Source: an uncultured Sphingomonadaceae bacterium | Lineage (GTDB): Bacteria; Pseudomonadota; Alphaproteobacteria; Sphingomonadales; Sphingomonadaceae | DNA: 64,000 bases | Assembly: GCA_947497455.1 (NCBI GenBank) | Contig: CANMGU010000002.1 | Span: forward strand, 1,272,506-1,336,505 | Reading direction: 5' to 3' | Shown: piece after piece, positions 26,178 through 35,126 of the stretch | Position numbering within the stretch: the first letter of the stretch is position 1 | How the letters are laid out: each line of letters starts with the position of its first letter | The notes under the pieces: generated by a model | What the model was told of the DNA's origin: nothing | Database searches by the model: none | The model's input: the letters and a program-made list of their open reading frames with translations, nothing else | Position numbers and translations under genes: made by a program

Positions 26178-27047
26178 ATGAGCTATATCACAATCAGGTC
26201 AATTCAGATTTTTCTTATTTGCGGTCTACTGCTGCCTTTTGTCAGTGTGCAGGCTAGCGAGTCTAAGCCGTACGGTATGCCGCGGACGCATGTGCTGCCG
26301 ATACAGGAAAGTGGTACCGATCGACAATATGAACTTTATGTCAAACTACCCGAAGACTATGCGGAAAACACCGACACCAAATATCCGGTGATTTACACAA
26401 CCGATGCGGAGGTGCACATGGATATGCTGTCGGGTGCCACCGAATTTCTGATGCCAAAGGTAATTTTGGTCGGCATATCATATCAGAAGAATCACGCTCT
26501 TGCCGATGAACGGGCAAATGCAAGCAGGTTTCGTGATTATTCGGTGACGGCATTCAACAATGCGGAAGCTCAGGCTCGATTTCAAGGCGGACAGGCCAGC
26601 AACCATCTCTCTTTCATTCGCGACGAAATCATTCCGTATATCGAAGAAAACTATCGAACAGACCCAGCTGAACGCACCTATTTCGGCTATTCGCTGGGCG
26701 CCACATTTGGCGCCTACGTTTTATTGGCGCAACCGGACACATTTAGGCATTATATCCTTGGCAGTCCCGCTTTTGGCACGACTGGCCTTCCATATATTGA
26801 TGAACTGGAAGCAAAAACCGCCATTCGGCAACACGAGATGAACGTAAGTGTTTTTGTATCACTCGGCGGACTAGAAGCGGAGCAATTAGAAAAGGTCGAA
26901 CATTTCATAACGGTGCTACGGCGGAGAAACCAGCCAGACATGTCTCTCACCGGGCTCGAGATTATTGAGAATTCGGATCACGGCACAGCCTTTCCCGAAA
27001 CCGTAATCCGCGGCGTCAGATGGGTGTTGCAGTTGAATAGCGAATGA
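26178..27047 (+). CDS. Secreted alpha/beta hydrolase, Fes/IroE-like esterase
   Basis: The 289-residue protein has a signal peptide (about residues 1-26, IFLICGLLLPFVSVQAS) and the putative-esterase fold of enterochelin-esterase and esterase D relatives. Seen are YPVIYTTDAEVHMD, then LSFIRDEIIPYIEENYRTDPAERTYFGYSLGA with nucleophile GYSLG, and a late SDHG histidine. The reaction could be hydrolysis of a siderophore, acyl ester or glycan ester. The ATG at 26178 is used; a TTG at 26160 lies upstream. A serine hydrolase gene follows after 50 bp. Confidence 0.85.
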   Translation: MSYITIRSIQIFLICGLLLPFVSVQASESKPYGMPRTHVLPIQESGTDRQYELYVKLPEDYAENTDTKYPVIYTTDAEVHMDMLSGATEFLMPKVILVGISYQKNHALADERANASRFRDYSVTAFNNAEAQARFQGGQASNHLSFIRDEIIPYIEENYRTDPAERTYFGYSLGATFGAYVLLAQPDTFRHYILGSPAFGTTGLPYIDELEAKTAIRQHEMNVSVFVSLGGLEAEQLEKVEHFITVLRRRNQPDMSLTGLEIIENSDHGTAFPETVIRGVRWVLQLNSE

Positions 27048-27097
27048 TGCCCGCGCTTACTGAATGAGAACATAGTGAAATAGTCCAGGAGAATGAG

Positions 27098-29110
27098 ATG
27101 ACCATCAGCACGAAGTTCAAAACTTTATTGGCCATCACTTTGTTAGGTAGCTCTAGTGCAGCAAGCGCCGAAGAAAGCAATGGCCTCGCACCTGAGGCAA
27201 CGGCCGCTCAGACAGAACTCTCGTTCAGAGATATTCCACTTCTTGAGAACGCTTTTATCGATACCGCGCCAACAGATAGAAACGATGGTATTTCGGTGGG
27301 CGAGTTGGGCATTGATGGCGGTAGTAAAGATAGGGTCGTCGCTCTGGCACGGGAGATTGCTGACGGCAAGCACGGTAAATATGACAGCCTGCTTGTCGCC
27401 CACAAGGACAAGCTTCTGTTTGAATCCTACTATCTGCGTGGTCGGATCAATCTGGCACACGGACAAGCGTCAGCCACGAAAGCCTACACCAGTCTGGCCT
27501 TGGGTCGCGCCATTCAACTGGGTTACCTGACTATGGCTGATCTGAACAAGCCGCTCATCAGTTTCCTCGACGAATTGGACCACTCAAAGCTTGTCGAGGG
27601 CGCAGAGAAAATTACACTCCACAAGGCGCTCACCATGCATGGTGGGCTTAATGTGGATCGTGAGCGCTGGGAAGAGCTTGAAAAGAATCCCGCGCCGCTG
27701 CAGGGCCAAGGCCTGGTTCAGACACTACTTGAGCACTCGGGACCCATTATCGACGAATCCCAGATCTATAGGTATGGCAACTTCAATCCGAATTTGGTGA
27801 TGGCCGTCATTGATGCTGTCGTGCCCGGCACCGCTAAGGATTTCATCAAGAAAGAAATTTTGGATAAATTGGGCATCGCCAATTACAGTTGGGACACGCA
27901 TGTTAGCGGTCTGCCACAAGCGGGGTGGATGGTGAGCATGACATCGCGTGACATGCTCAAATGGGGCAGTGTTGTGCTCAACGAGGGCAAATGGAACGGC
28001 GAGCAATTTGTTCCTGCCGACTATCTTGCCAAAGCCACCAGCGGTCTTGTAAAACCTACGGAAGACTGGATGCCCGACACCTATCGCTACGGCTATTTCT
28101 TCTATCAGGCACCTATGGTGGTCGGTGACAAGAGCTACAACGCAACCTTTGCCTGGGGTGGCGGCGGACAACGTATCATCGTTGTAGATGAGCTTGATCT
28201 AACCATTGTGATCACTGGCCATGACAGAGAAGATCAAATCATGGCTCAGATATCAAATGCTGTCCTACCGGTTTTTGCCAAAGTGAGCAGCGGAAGCGAT
28301 GTCAGGGATGAAATATCAAAACTCAAGGGCCCCTATCTCGGTCAAAAGCCTCCCGGTTTAACGCCTGAAGCTTTTGCGCCTGGTATCGTTTCATTGAAGG
28401 GCTGGGAATATGGCGGCGTCTTCACACCTGATACAAACGAATTCTACTTTCTCAGACGAAATGAGGTTAGTAGCAAACAAGAATTCGTGCTTTTTCAACA
28501 TGAAAACAATCAGTGGCGTGAGTCGGTTGTTTCTCCGAGAGTTGGGCAAGCTTTCATCTCTCCAGATGGCAAGATCATGCATTTGGGAAAACGATATAAG
28601 GAGCGCAGACTGTCTGGATGGTCAGAGATCAAAGGCCTTGGTTCTCCTTTCGAAGAAATATCCATTATGCGCCTTACCTCTTCAGCTAAAGGTACTTTAG
28701 TTTTTGACGAATTCGCTAGAGATGGAAATGCCGTTCTGCGATATTCACGGCTGATCGAAGGTAAGCGCGAAGCACCAAAACCGCTTAGCAAAGAGATCAA
28801 TACCGGAAGATCGAATGCCCACCCCTTCATTGCTCCGGACGAGTCCTATATTCTATGGGATAGCAAACGGGAGGGCGGATATGGCAATTCCGATATTTAT
28901 CTCAGTTTCAGGCAGCAGGACGGTTCATGGGGAGAAGCTATCAACCTGGGCGACAAGATAAACACAGACGCATGGGAGGCAGCTGCAAGTGTAACGCCCG
29001 ATGGTAAATACCTTTTTTTCAACAGGAATATGGGCTCAGACAAATACGAAAATGTGGATATATTTTGGGTGGACGCTCAAGTTATCGAGAATCTCAGACC
29101 TAAAATGTAA
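27098..29110 (+). CDS. Secreted serine hydrolase fused to a TolB/PD40-type beta-propeller
   Basis: The 670-residue exported protein (signal about residues 1-24, ending SAASA) joins two parts. Residues about 85-395 are a class C beta-lactamase-fold hydrolase with nucleophile SATK (125-128), YGN near 226 and WGGGGQ near 358. Residues about 405-670 carry PD40-like blades such as EYGGVFTPDTNEFYFLRR, HPFIAPDESYILWDSKR and ASVTPDGKYLFFNRN. The first part may cleave an ester or D-amino-acid peptide while the propeller binds a partner. AGGAG precedes the ATG. Confidence 0.85.
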   Translation: MTISTKFKTLLAITLLGSSSAASAEESNGLAPEATAAQTELSFRDIPLLENAFIDTAPTDRNDGISVGELGIDGGSKDRVVALAREIADGKHGKYDSLLVAHKDKLLFESYYLRGRINLAHGQASATKAYTSLALGRAIQLGYLTMADLNKPLISFLDELDHSKLVEGAEKITLHKALTMHGGLNVDRERWEELEKNPAPLQGQGLVQTLLEHSGPIIDESQIYRYGNFNPNLVMAVIDAVVPGTAKDFIKKEILDKLGIANYSWDTHVSGLPQAGWMVSMTSRDMLKWGSVVLNEGKWNGEQFVPADYLAKATSGLVKPTEDWMPDTYRYGYFFYQAPMVVGDKSYNATFAWGGGGQRIIVVDELDLTIVITGHDREDQIMAQISNAVLPVFAKVSSGSDVRDEISKLKGPYLGQKPPGLTPEAFAPGIVSLKGWEYGGVFTPDTNEFYFLRRNEVSSKQEFVLFQHENNQWRESVVSPRVGQAFISPDGKIMHLGKRYKERRLSGWSEIKGLGSPFEEISIMRLTSSAKGTLVFDEFARDGNAVLRYSRLIEGKREAPKPLSKEINTGRSNAHPFIAPDESYILWDSKREGGYGNSDIYLSFRQQDGSWGEAINLGDKINTDAWEAAASVTPDGKYLFFNRNMGSDKYENVDIFWVDAQVIENLRPKM

Positions 29111-29218
29111 ACCAAGTAACAGGGCCGTTGGAGCAGAAATAATAGGTGTTCCATGAAGCAAAATTAGACTTACGACAGCAAAGTTCTTGTGAGGCCCATT
29201 CGTAGTTGGAGAAAAACA

Positions 29219-29680
29219 ATGCGATTCATAATAATACTGACGATGGCACTGACCTTAGCTAGCTGCTCTCAAACAAAAAATGACACTGCCTCAGAGGCGA
29301 AGGCTGCATTTGGTGTGTATGTCGACGCACTGAACAACGGAGATACCGACGTCGCGGCCGCAATGTACGACGATGAAATGGGGTTCCACTGGATCGAACG
29401 CGGCGGGGTCCAGTATGATAACGGAGCAGATGCTGCGGCGTCTCTAAAAGCGCTATCACAATCGGGCGGCATAGCTCGGATGACGGCGGATAATATTCGA
29501 GTTGCGAAAATGGGAGACAGAAGTGCGCTGGTCTCTGCACATTTTGATTATGCGATGCTAAGCGAAGATGGAGAAAAGCAATTTGCTTTTGATGGCTGGA
29601 TGACTGTCGGCATGGTCAAACGCCCCGGTGGCTGGAAAATTGCTGGAGGCCAAACCGGCCCGGGAAAGGCGGTGAAGTAA
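29219..29680 (+). CDS. Putative lipoprotein with SnoaL/NTF2-like domain
   Basis: The 153-residue product has a lipoprotein signal (residues 1-16, lipobox TLASC) and a cone-shaped NTF2-like domain of the DUF4440/SnoaL type (FGVYVDALNNGDTDVAAAMYDDEMGFHWI, then DGWMTVGMVKRPGGWKIAGGQ). Members bind small ligands or act as hydrolase accessories. GGAG precedes ATG 29219; an in-frame start at 29189 would mask the signal. Confidence 0.8.
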   Translation: MRFIIILTMALTLASCSQTKNDTASEAKAAFGVYVDALNNGDTDVAAAMYDDEMGFHWIERGGVQYDNGADAAASLKALSQSGGIARMTADNIRVAKMGDRSALVSAHFDYAMLSEDGEKQFAFDGWMTVGMVKRPGGWKIAGGQTGPGKAVK

Positions 29681-29708
29681 TCGGAGATCATTTCTCGCGT
29701 TCTGTTAC

Positions 29709-29840
29709 TATGTCCGCTCTCAGGAACTAAGAAATTGAGAACCTACGTCTTGGATGGGGCGCTATGTAGACAGTCCGCTTTGCGCCCCAATATCGGACGT
29801 TCCGATGGTTTCTGCTTCATCCCGAAAGCGGATGTTGGCA
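29709..29840. repeat. Interspersed palindromic repeat block
   Basis: CTATGTCCGCTCTCAGG is followed by CAGTCCGCTTTGCGCCCCAATATCGGACGTTCCGATGGTTTC and CCCGAAAGCGGATGTTGG. The second part is nearly the same as module two at 17131-17203. It sits in the 308-bp gap between the lipoprotein and GNAT genes. I see nothing recognisable in the remaining 29841-29988. Confidence 0.75.
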
Positions 29841-29988
29841 AACCGGTTAGGGCGGATCGGCAAAATTGATGATGGCATTCAAAATCGCCGAATAGCATGG
29901 CTATGTGAACCAGTCGATTTGTTCAATACCTTCGCAGAACAGCTGCATATATCCAAACATCCCGCAAATTTAAAAATCTTGGATCATC

Positions 29989-30495
29989 ATGGAAATTGAA
30001 ACAGAACGGTTACTGCTACGTTATCTTCGTCAGGACGACTTCGAGATATACGCAGACTATTATGCAAACCCCGAAACAGCTCGATTTGTTGGCGGTCAGA
30101 AAGACCGTGCATCCGCTTGGAGACATATGGCCGCTGTAGCAGGGCATTGGTTGTTAAAGGGATTTGGACAGTGGGCTGTGGAAGAGAAGTCTTCCGGTAA
30201 AATGATAGGCTTGATCGGGCTATGGGAACCGGAAGGCTGGCCGGAACTGGAAGTCGGCTATTGGCTTGTCAATGCCGCGCATGGCAAAGGCTATGCCACC
30301 GAGGCGACGGAGCGTGCTCGGAAATATGCCTATGAAGAACTGGGAGCGACAACGCTTGTCAGCTACATTGATCCAGCAAATGAACCATCCAAACGCGTCG
30401 CTGAAAGAGTGGGGGCAAGACTTGATGAGACAATTGAGCTTTTGGATCTCGGGCCACATTGTGTTTATCGCCATCCAAGCCCCGGGCTATCGTAG
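29989..30495 (+). CDS. GNAT acetyltransferase, RimJ/RimL-like
   Basis: The 168-residue acetyl-CoA-dependent N-acetyltransferase starts METERLLLRYLRQDDF, the usual opening of the RimJ/RimL group. The acetyl-CoA loop is HGKGYATEATERARKYAYEELG, followed by SYIDPANEPSKRVAERVGA. A paralogue with the same layout lies at 32294-32797. The substrate may be a ribosomal protein, an antibiotic or another amine; the sequence does not tell. Confidence 0.9.
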   Translation: MEIETERLLLRYLRQDDFEIYADYYANPETARFVGGQKDRASAWRHMAAVAGHWLLKGFGQWAVEEKSSGKMIGLIGLWEPEGWPELEVGYWLVNAAHGKGYATEATERARKYAYEELGATTLVSYIDPANEPSKRVAERVGARLDETIELLDLGPHCVYRHPSPGLS

Positions 30496-30595
30496 ACAGA
30501 TAAAACATATTTTTCGTTACGAGCGGCTTTCGCGCAAATCAGTGGCTGACCGTTTTGTTCAAGACGCAAAGCCGAGATTGCGGTAGTATCCAACA

Positions 30596-31309
30596 ATGGG
30601 ATGGTCTGGAGAAATAGTTTTTGGCGACACATATGTCGCGTATTTTGGTGCTCCGGATCAGAATTGTATCCATGCGCACGCTGTCTATCAAATCGTCCTT
30701 AGTGCGAACAAACCAGCCACGGTGGTTGATAAAAATGGAGTCCATTACAAGGGATCGGCATTGCTCATCCATCCGCTTGTACCCCATGCAATTTTGGGGA
30801 GCGACCCGGTCACGTTGATCTATCTAGATCCTCAATCTGCGTTCGCCTTAGATCTTGTCAGTAATATTAATATTGGTGAGATAGTTGAGATATCGCCGGA
30901 CGCATTTCCACTAAGGCTTTCCGATACGCCTGACAAAATTGCAAATAAACTCAAATCTTATACAGATTTCTCGTCAAATCACATCGATGCACGTTTGAAG
31001 AATGCCCTTAACAAGTTAAGCGCAGAACCAGGAGAAATCTCCGTCGCTCACGCTGCTAATCTTTCAAATATATCGCAATCGCGGCTTCGTACTCTGGCAC
31101 GAGAACAAATTGGCGTTCCCTTGTCGACCTGGCTCCTTTGGCGCAAACTTGAAAGAGCGGCGCGTGAAGTGGCAAAAGGAGAAAGCCTTGCCGAAGCGGC
31201 GTTAGCGGGCGGGTTTTCGGATCAGGCTCATTTCACCAGATGTATGCGCAGAATGTTTGGAGTATCCCCTACAGAAACAATAGACAGCCTGTCTCGCTCC
31301 AAAAAATAG
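30596..31309 (+). CDS. AraC family transcriptional regulator
   Basis: The 237-residue protein has an N-terminal cupin-like sensor region (residues 1-135) and a C-terminal AraC DNA-binding domain with two helix-turn-helix units: ISVAHAANLSNISQSRLRTLAREQIGVPLSTWLLWRKLERA and SLAEAALAGGFSDQAHFTRCMRRMFGVSPTE. It is followed after 74 bp by the fatty-acid-hydroxylase-family gene whose leader holds a perfect hairpin, a possible regulatory target. Confidence 0.9.
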   Translation: MGWSGEIVFGDTYVAYFGAPDQNCIHAHAVYQIVLSANKPATVVDKNGVHYKGSALLIHPLVPHAILGSDPVTLIYLDPQSAFALDLVSNINIGEIVEISPDAFPLRLSDTPDKIANKLKSYTDFSSNHIDARLKNALNKLSAEPGEISVAHAANLSNISQSRLRTLAREQIGVPLSTWLLWRKLERAAREVAKGESLAEAALAGGFSDQAHFTRCMRRMFGVSPTETIDSLSRSKK

Positions 31310-31357
31310 ACTGATGGATAGTCAATTCGTTCAAGAATGGCCCTGCCCAAATCCGCT

Positions 31358-31391
31358 ACAGACATATTCACGAAGGAGTGAATATGTCTGT
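31358..31391 (+). promoter_or_regulatory. Perfect 14-bp hairpin enclosing the Shine-Dalgarno and start codon
   Basis: ACAGACATATTCAC (31358-31371) and GTGAATATGTCTGT (31378-31391) are exact inverted repeats around the six-base loop GAAGGA. The Shine-Dalgarno AGGAG spans the loop and stem edge, and the ATG of the next gene (31384-31386) lies inside the right arm. In the mRNA this would block ribosome access; as DNA it is also a perfect dyad that a dimeric regulator could bind. Confidence 0.8.
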
Positions 31392-32232
31392 CGTAAATAT
31401 TATTCTGCGCTATCTTTACGCACCATTATTCTTCTTGGGCTTTGTCGGTTGCGGTCTGGAGATTATCGGAACGGGCCATACCAAGCTCTGGTTCTTACCC
31501 TTGCTTGCAGGAGCTGTTCTGATTTCATTTATCGCAGAACGAGTTACTCCATACGAACCGGTGTGGAACCTTCCACAAGCAGATCAAAGGCGTGACTGGA
31601 TTCATGCGGTAGTAAATGAGCTTTCGAACGTATCGGCCATCGCTTTGATACCATTCATAGCGATGCTAGATTTGGGGATAGACAAGTGGCCAGCGCAATG
31701 GCCGCTTTGGGGACAACTTTTATTTGCAATCCTGATAGCGGATTTAGGCATCACTCTGAGCCATTATGCGAGCCACAAGATAAACAGTCTTTGGAAATTG
31801 CATGCCGTTCATCACAGTGTTGATCGCTTATATGGTTTCAATGGATTGATGAAACACCCGCTTCATCAGGCTATAGAATTGATGGCAGGAACAACGCCAT
31901 TGCTTTTGCTTGGTATCCCGATGGATGTTGCGTCGTTATTGGGCTTTGCCGTCGCCATTCAATTACTCTTGCAGCATTCGAATGTGGATATGCGGATTGG
32001 CCCGTTTATAATATTTTGGGCAGTCGCGCCCGGACATCGGCATCATCATCGTGCCTCAAGCACAGACGGGGACGTCAATTTTGGTTTCTTTACAATGACT
32101 TGGGACCACATCCTGGGGACATATGTCGGTCGCGGCGATCAACCACGTGCGGGAGAGTTGGGCATAGCAGGTCGAACCGACTATCCGGTCACCTATGTCC
32201 GCCAGATAATTGAACCATTTCGAGCTGGATAA
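31384..32232 (+). CDS. Fatty acid hydroxylase / sterol desaturase family protein
   Basis: The 282-residue integral membrane di-iron oxygenase has four or more helices and the eight-histidine signature: HYASH, then HAVHHSVDRLYGFNGLMKHPLHQ, then HRHHH near residue 219. Family members hydroxylate or desaturate lipids, sterols or carotenoids. The ATG at 31384 is preferred (AGGAG five bases before); the GTG at 31378 is in frame. Start and ribosome site lie in a perfect hairpin, so translation is likely controlled. Confidence 0.9.
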   Translation: MSVVNIILRYLYAPLFFLGFVGCGLEIIGTGHTKLWFLPLLAGAVLISFIAERVTPYEPVWNLPQADQRRDWIHAVVNELSNVSAIALIPFIAMLDLGIDKWPAQWPLWGQLLFAILIADLGITLSHYASHKINSLWKLHAVHHSVDRLYGFNGLMKHPLHQAIELMAGTTPLLLLGIPMDVASLLGFAVAIQLLLQHSNVDMRIGPFIIFWAVAPGHRHHHRASSTDGDVNFGFFTMTWDHILGTYVGRGDQPRAGELGIAGRTDYPVTYVRQIIEPFRAG

Positions 32233-32293
32233 CTTGCAAAGGGAAATCGATTAAAATGTTCAGATGTGTTTTCACGTCACTGCGGCAATATAT

Positions 32294-32797
32294 ATGATCC
32301 CGATCATAGAAACCGAACGCCTTGTTTTGCGAGCGCCCGGCGCAGAAGATTTCTCTGTTTACAGAGATTTTTTTGCTGATGCAGGGGCTTCAATAGCCTA
32401 TAATGGCCCATTGTCGGCCGGGGATAGCTGGAGGATGCTGGCGACTGACATAGGGCATTGGGCCCTGCGCGGTTATGGCAGGTGGGCGGTGACAATAAAG
32501 AAGACCGGCGAAATGGTAGGGGGATGCGGTTTATGGTGGCCCGAAGCCTATCCGAGGTCAGAATTGACGTGGTGGATCATCGCTTCAGCGCGGCGACAAG
32601 GGTATGCCCGCGAAGCGTCGGTTGCAGCGATAAAATTTGGATATGAAACGCTGGGTTGGCCGATAGTTGAGACTCATATAAATGACGAAAATCTTGCTGC
32701 GCGTCATTTAGTCAAATCGCTAGGCGGAGTTTTCATGCTTCGGGAAAAATTCCCGGATGGATTGTCGAGAGATATATTCCAATTGCCAAAAGGTTAG
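32294..32797 (+). CDS. GNAT acetyltransferase, RimJ/RimL-like paralogue
   Basis: The 167-residue product begins MIPIIETERLVLRAPGAEDF and keeps the acetyl-CoA loop as ARRQGYAREASVAAIKFGYETLG. It resembles the protein at 29989-30495 along its length, including GHWALRGYGRWAV versus GHWLLKGFGQWAV. The two therefore look like a diverged duplication flanking the AraC and hydroxylase genes. A start at 32264 is possible but adds residues not seen in the paralogue. Confidence 0.88.
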   Translation: MIPIIETERLVLRAPGAEDFSVYRDFFADAGASIAYNGPLSAGDSWRMLATDIGHWALRGYGRWAVTIKKTGEMVGGCGLWWPEAYPRSELTWWIIASARRQGYAREASVAAIKFGYETLGWPIVETHINDENLAARHLVKSLGGVFMLREKFPDGLSRDIFQLPKG

Positions 32798-32803
32798 TAC
32801 CGT

Positions 32804-33530
32804 ATGGCGTTGGAAACTTGGGTCACATTCGCATTGGTGAGTTTTGCACTGCTGGTGATGCCTGGGCCGCTTACACTCTATATCGGTAACAGTGTCATTC
32901 TACATGGCCGGGCCAAAGCGGTAAAATCATTCCGGGGGCGATTTTGGGAGACCTTTTGGCAATCACCGCTTCACTTCTGGGAGTAGGTTTGATTTTCGCT
33001 CAATTGCGGCATTTGCAATCGGCGCGAAGCTTATAGGTGCGATCATTCTTCTAATAATCGGTGCGCGGGCGATATTGCAGGGCCAGCGCCGGAAAAGCCG
33101 CGATATTCAGCCCAATCCTGCAAGGTTGTTTATCGGCGGTTTTACTTTGGCAGCACTTCACCCCAGCAGTTTAGCTTTTTTTGTGGCTTTTACTCCGCAG
33201 TTTATTGACCTCGGTCAGTCCTTTGCCAAACAAGCGATGGTCATGACCGCAACATTTCTTTTGATCGGTGTTGTGACCGGCATTACGTGGTTGTTTGTTT
33301 TCGACAGTATCCGAAGCAGACTATTGAAACCGGAGCAGCTGAAGAAAGCTCAACTGGTAAACGGTTATTTGGTTCTGGTGCTTGCCCTTATTTTTGGATC
33401 GGTTGCTATATACGATCTGTCATCGCAACCTTCGCGGACGTTCAGCTACGCACCCATGGGAGTGATGTCGAGCACGGTTATCACCACGGGACCTGCCGAT
33501 GTCTCAAGAGTCAGTACATCGCCCGATTGA
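32804..33530 (+). pseudogene. LysE/RhtB family exporter broken by two frameshifts
   Basis: The first frame encodes the typical N-terminus (FALVSFALLVMPGPLTLYIGNSVILHGRAKAVKS). Near 32932 the homology moves to the next frame (IPGAILGDLLAITASLLGVGLIF). Near 33005 it moves again to the frame that encodes AAFAIGAKLIGAIILLIIGARAIL and the C-terminal helices to 33530. Both steps are in the same direction, as expected from two one-base deletions about 75 bp apart. An intact gene would make an amino-acid exporter of about 210 residues or slightly more. Sequencing error is the alternative. Confidence 0.8.
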
Positions 33531-33958
33531 TCAAGCATAGCATTGTTGAAAACAAATTCGGCCCTTTGTGAAGCCTGCCCCATCGGCGCTACAGTCTTTA
33601 TCAATCTGTTTTCCTTTGATGACAGTATGAACATAAACGTCCGATTCATCATGTCATCATCACTGGTTTTAAAATAGAATATGCCGTGTTCGCCTGCCGA
33701 TATCGCCGAGGCGACAGTGCCAAGGTTGGCCCGGGCGGATTTCGTATCTTCAAATTCCACACTTAAATCAATTTCGGGTAGGCCGCCGTGTTCGCCTTCA
33801 TTAAGTGATATTTCGGTCGGAAGGTTTGGTTCTTGCGTAGAACTGAGCCGGGAATAACGATCGGTCTGATCACAGCTTGTCAAAAAAATAGGCGTAATCA
33901 GAATCGTCAATGCGCTTACAAAAGATCTGACCATGAGGGCGAAATCGATTTTTTGCAT
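33446..33958 (-). CDS. Putative lipoprotein of unknown function
   Basis: The 170-residue product (start ATG 33958) has a membrane-export signal with a lipobox-like ILITPIFLTSC; an internal ATG at 33934 would give a tighter signal. The mature part is beta-rich (LSVEFEDTKSARANLGTVASAIS, VVITVLDITPMGA). I do not recognise the family. Its last 85 bases overlap the 3' end of the broken LysE gene on the other strand. Confidence 0.6.
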   Translation of the reverse strand: MQKIDFALMVRSFVSALTILITPIFLTSCDQTDRYSRLSSTQEPNLPTEISLNEGEHGGLPEIDLSVEFEDTKSARANLGTVASAISAGEHGIFYFKTSDDDMMNRTFMFILSSKENRLIKTVAPMGQASQRAEFVFNNAMLDQSGDVLTLETSAGPVVITVLDITPMGA

Positions 33959-34099
33959 ATTATAACGAACCAACATTAAATTAGTCAAAAGGCGTCCACC
34001 TACCGTAACTTTGTAAGCCTCGCTCTTTCTATAGCATGGCAGTTTAAACACAGCCTAGTATTGAATAATGTGATCATGCCGTTCAAATTTTATCTGTTC

Positions 34100-34204
34100 G
34101 CTAACGTCCGATTTTGCGCCCAAAGCAGCCAAAAACGGTCAGTCCGCTTTCGGGATATAGCCGCCACAACGCTAGCATCCGCTATGGGCGCAAAAGCGGA
34201 CATC
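34100..34204. repeat. Interspersed palindromic repeat block
   Basis: CTAACGTCCGATTTTGCGCCCAAAGC, then GTCAGTCCGCTTTCGGGATATAGCCGCCACAACGCTAGC, then ATCCGCTATGGGCGCAAAAGCGGACAT. The order of units and the internal CACAAC(T/G)CTAGC joint match 23840-23880. It fills the gap between the lipoprotein start and the HAD phosphatase gene. Confidence 0.8.
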
Positions 34205-34256
34205 AATCGAATTATCATTTTCGGGCTGCGGCTGTAATGCTATGCATGGCGTAAGT

Positions 34257-35093
34257 ATGCCAAAACCACCCAACAACATTTTGATTTTTACTGATCTTGA
34301 TGGAACGTTATTGGATCATCACAACTATTCAGCCAGACCTGCAGCCCGTTTGATCGAACGGCTGTACGACCAGCGAACAGTGGATATCATTCCGGTCACC
34401 AGTAAGACGCAATCCGAATTGCTGTGGTTGCGGAACTCGATACCGCTCCAGAATATAATAAGCGTCACGGAAAATGGATCTGTGATCCATGCGTGCGGAA
34501 GCTCGCCACTAGACGATGATGATCGCGCGCACTGCATTATTTTGGGGATCAGATATTGTGCGATATTAGAGCAAATCGCTAAGCTCCCGCAGCGTTTGCG
34601 CAAGCATATTACCGGCTTTGCCGATATGTCTGTCGAACAAGTCATGGCCGCAACTGGCCTCGTAATGGACGATGCCCGGCGGGCTCAAGAACGTGAAGCG
34701 ACAGAACCATTTTTATGGTCGGGATCGGATACAGAATTGTCGGCTTTGCGCGAGATACTGATCGAAGAGAATATTCAGGTTCAACGCGGCGGGCGGTTTT
34801 TCCACCTTACGGGTCAGGCGACCAAAGAGCATGCCATGGCCAAGATCAAAGGCGCTTTTGTTAAAAAAAATCCGGATTTTGAAATCATCTCAATTGCACT
34901 TGGTGACGGCCCGAATGATCTTGCGATGATTGAGGCGGCGGATTTCGGTGTCATCATCCCCAATCCCGATGGCGTGACAATTGAAACTGCAATGCCCAAT
35001 GTCCGCACGGCCCCTGTTCCAGGTCCAAAGGGTTGGGTCATGGCTGTTCAAGAGATTTTGGCAGAATTGGGTTTAAACCTGCCGGAAAGCTGA
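34257..35093 (+). CDS. Glucosyl/mannosyl-3-phosphoglycerate phosphatase (HAD-IIB)
   Basis: The 278-residue cytoplasmic HAD phosphatase of the mannosyl-3-phosphoglycerate phosphatase type has motif I DLDGT at 13-17 and motif IV GDGPNDLAMIEAAD near 222-235, with a type IIB cap between them. Together with the downstream GT81-like synthase it is expected to dephosphorylate glucosyl-3-phosphoglycerate to glucosylglycerate, a compatible solute. A start at 34242 would add five residues. The gap to the next gene is 33 bp. Confidence 0.88.
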   Translation: MPKPPNNILIFTDLDGTLLDHHNYSARPAARLIERLYDQRTVDIIPVTSKTQSELLWLRNSIPLQNIISVTENGSVIHACGSSPLDDDDRAHCIILGIRYCAILEQIAKLPQRLRKHITGFADMSVEQVMAATGLVMDDARRAQEREATEPFLWSGSDTELSALREILIEENIQVQRGGRFFHLTGQATKEHAMAKIKGAFVKKNPDFEIISIALGDGPNDLAMIEAADFGVIIPNPDGVTIETAMPNVRTAPVPGPKGWVMAVQEILAELGLNLPES

Positions 35094-35126
35094 TTAGGCT
35101 TGTTGCTTCGCAAAACAAGGGCGCTC

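Noticed and set aside
29754-29999. 81-codon open frame across the repeat block before the GNAT gene
   Set aside because: It is made of repeat sequence and a featureless tail, and its CAPISDVP string is shared with the repeat at 17 kb.
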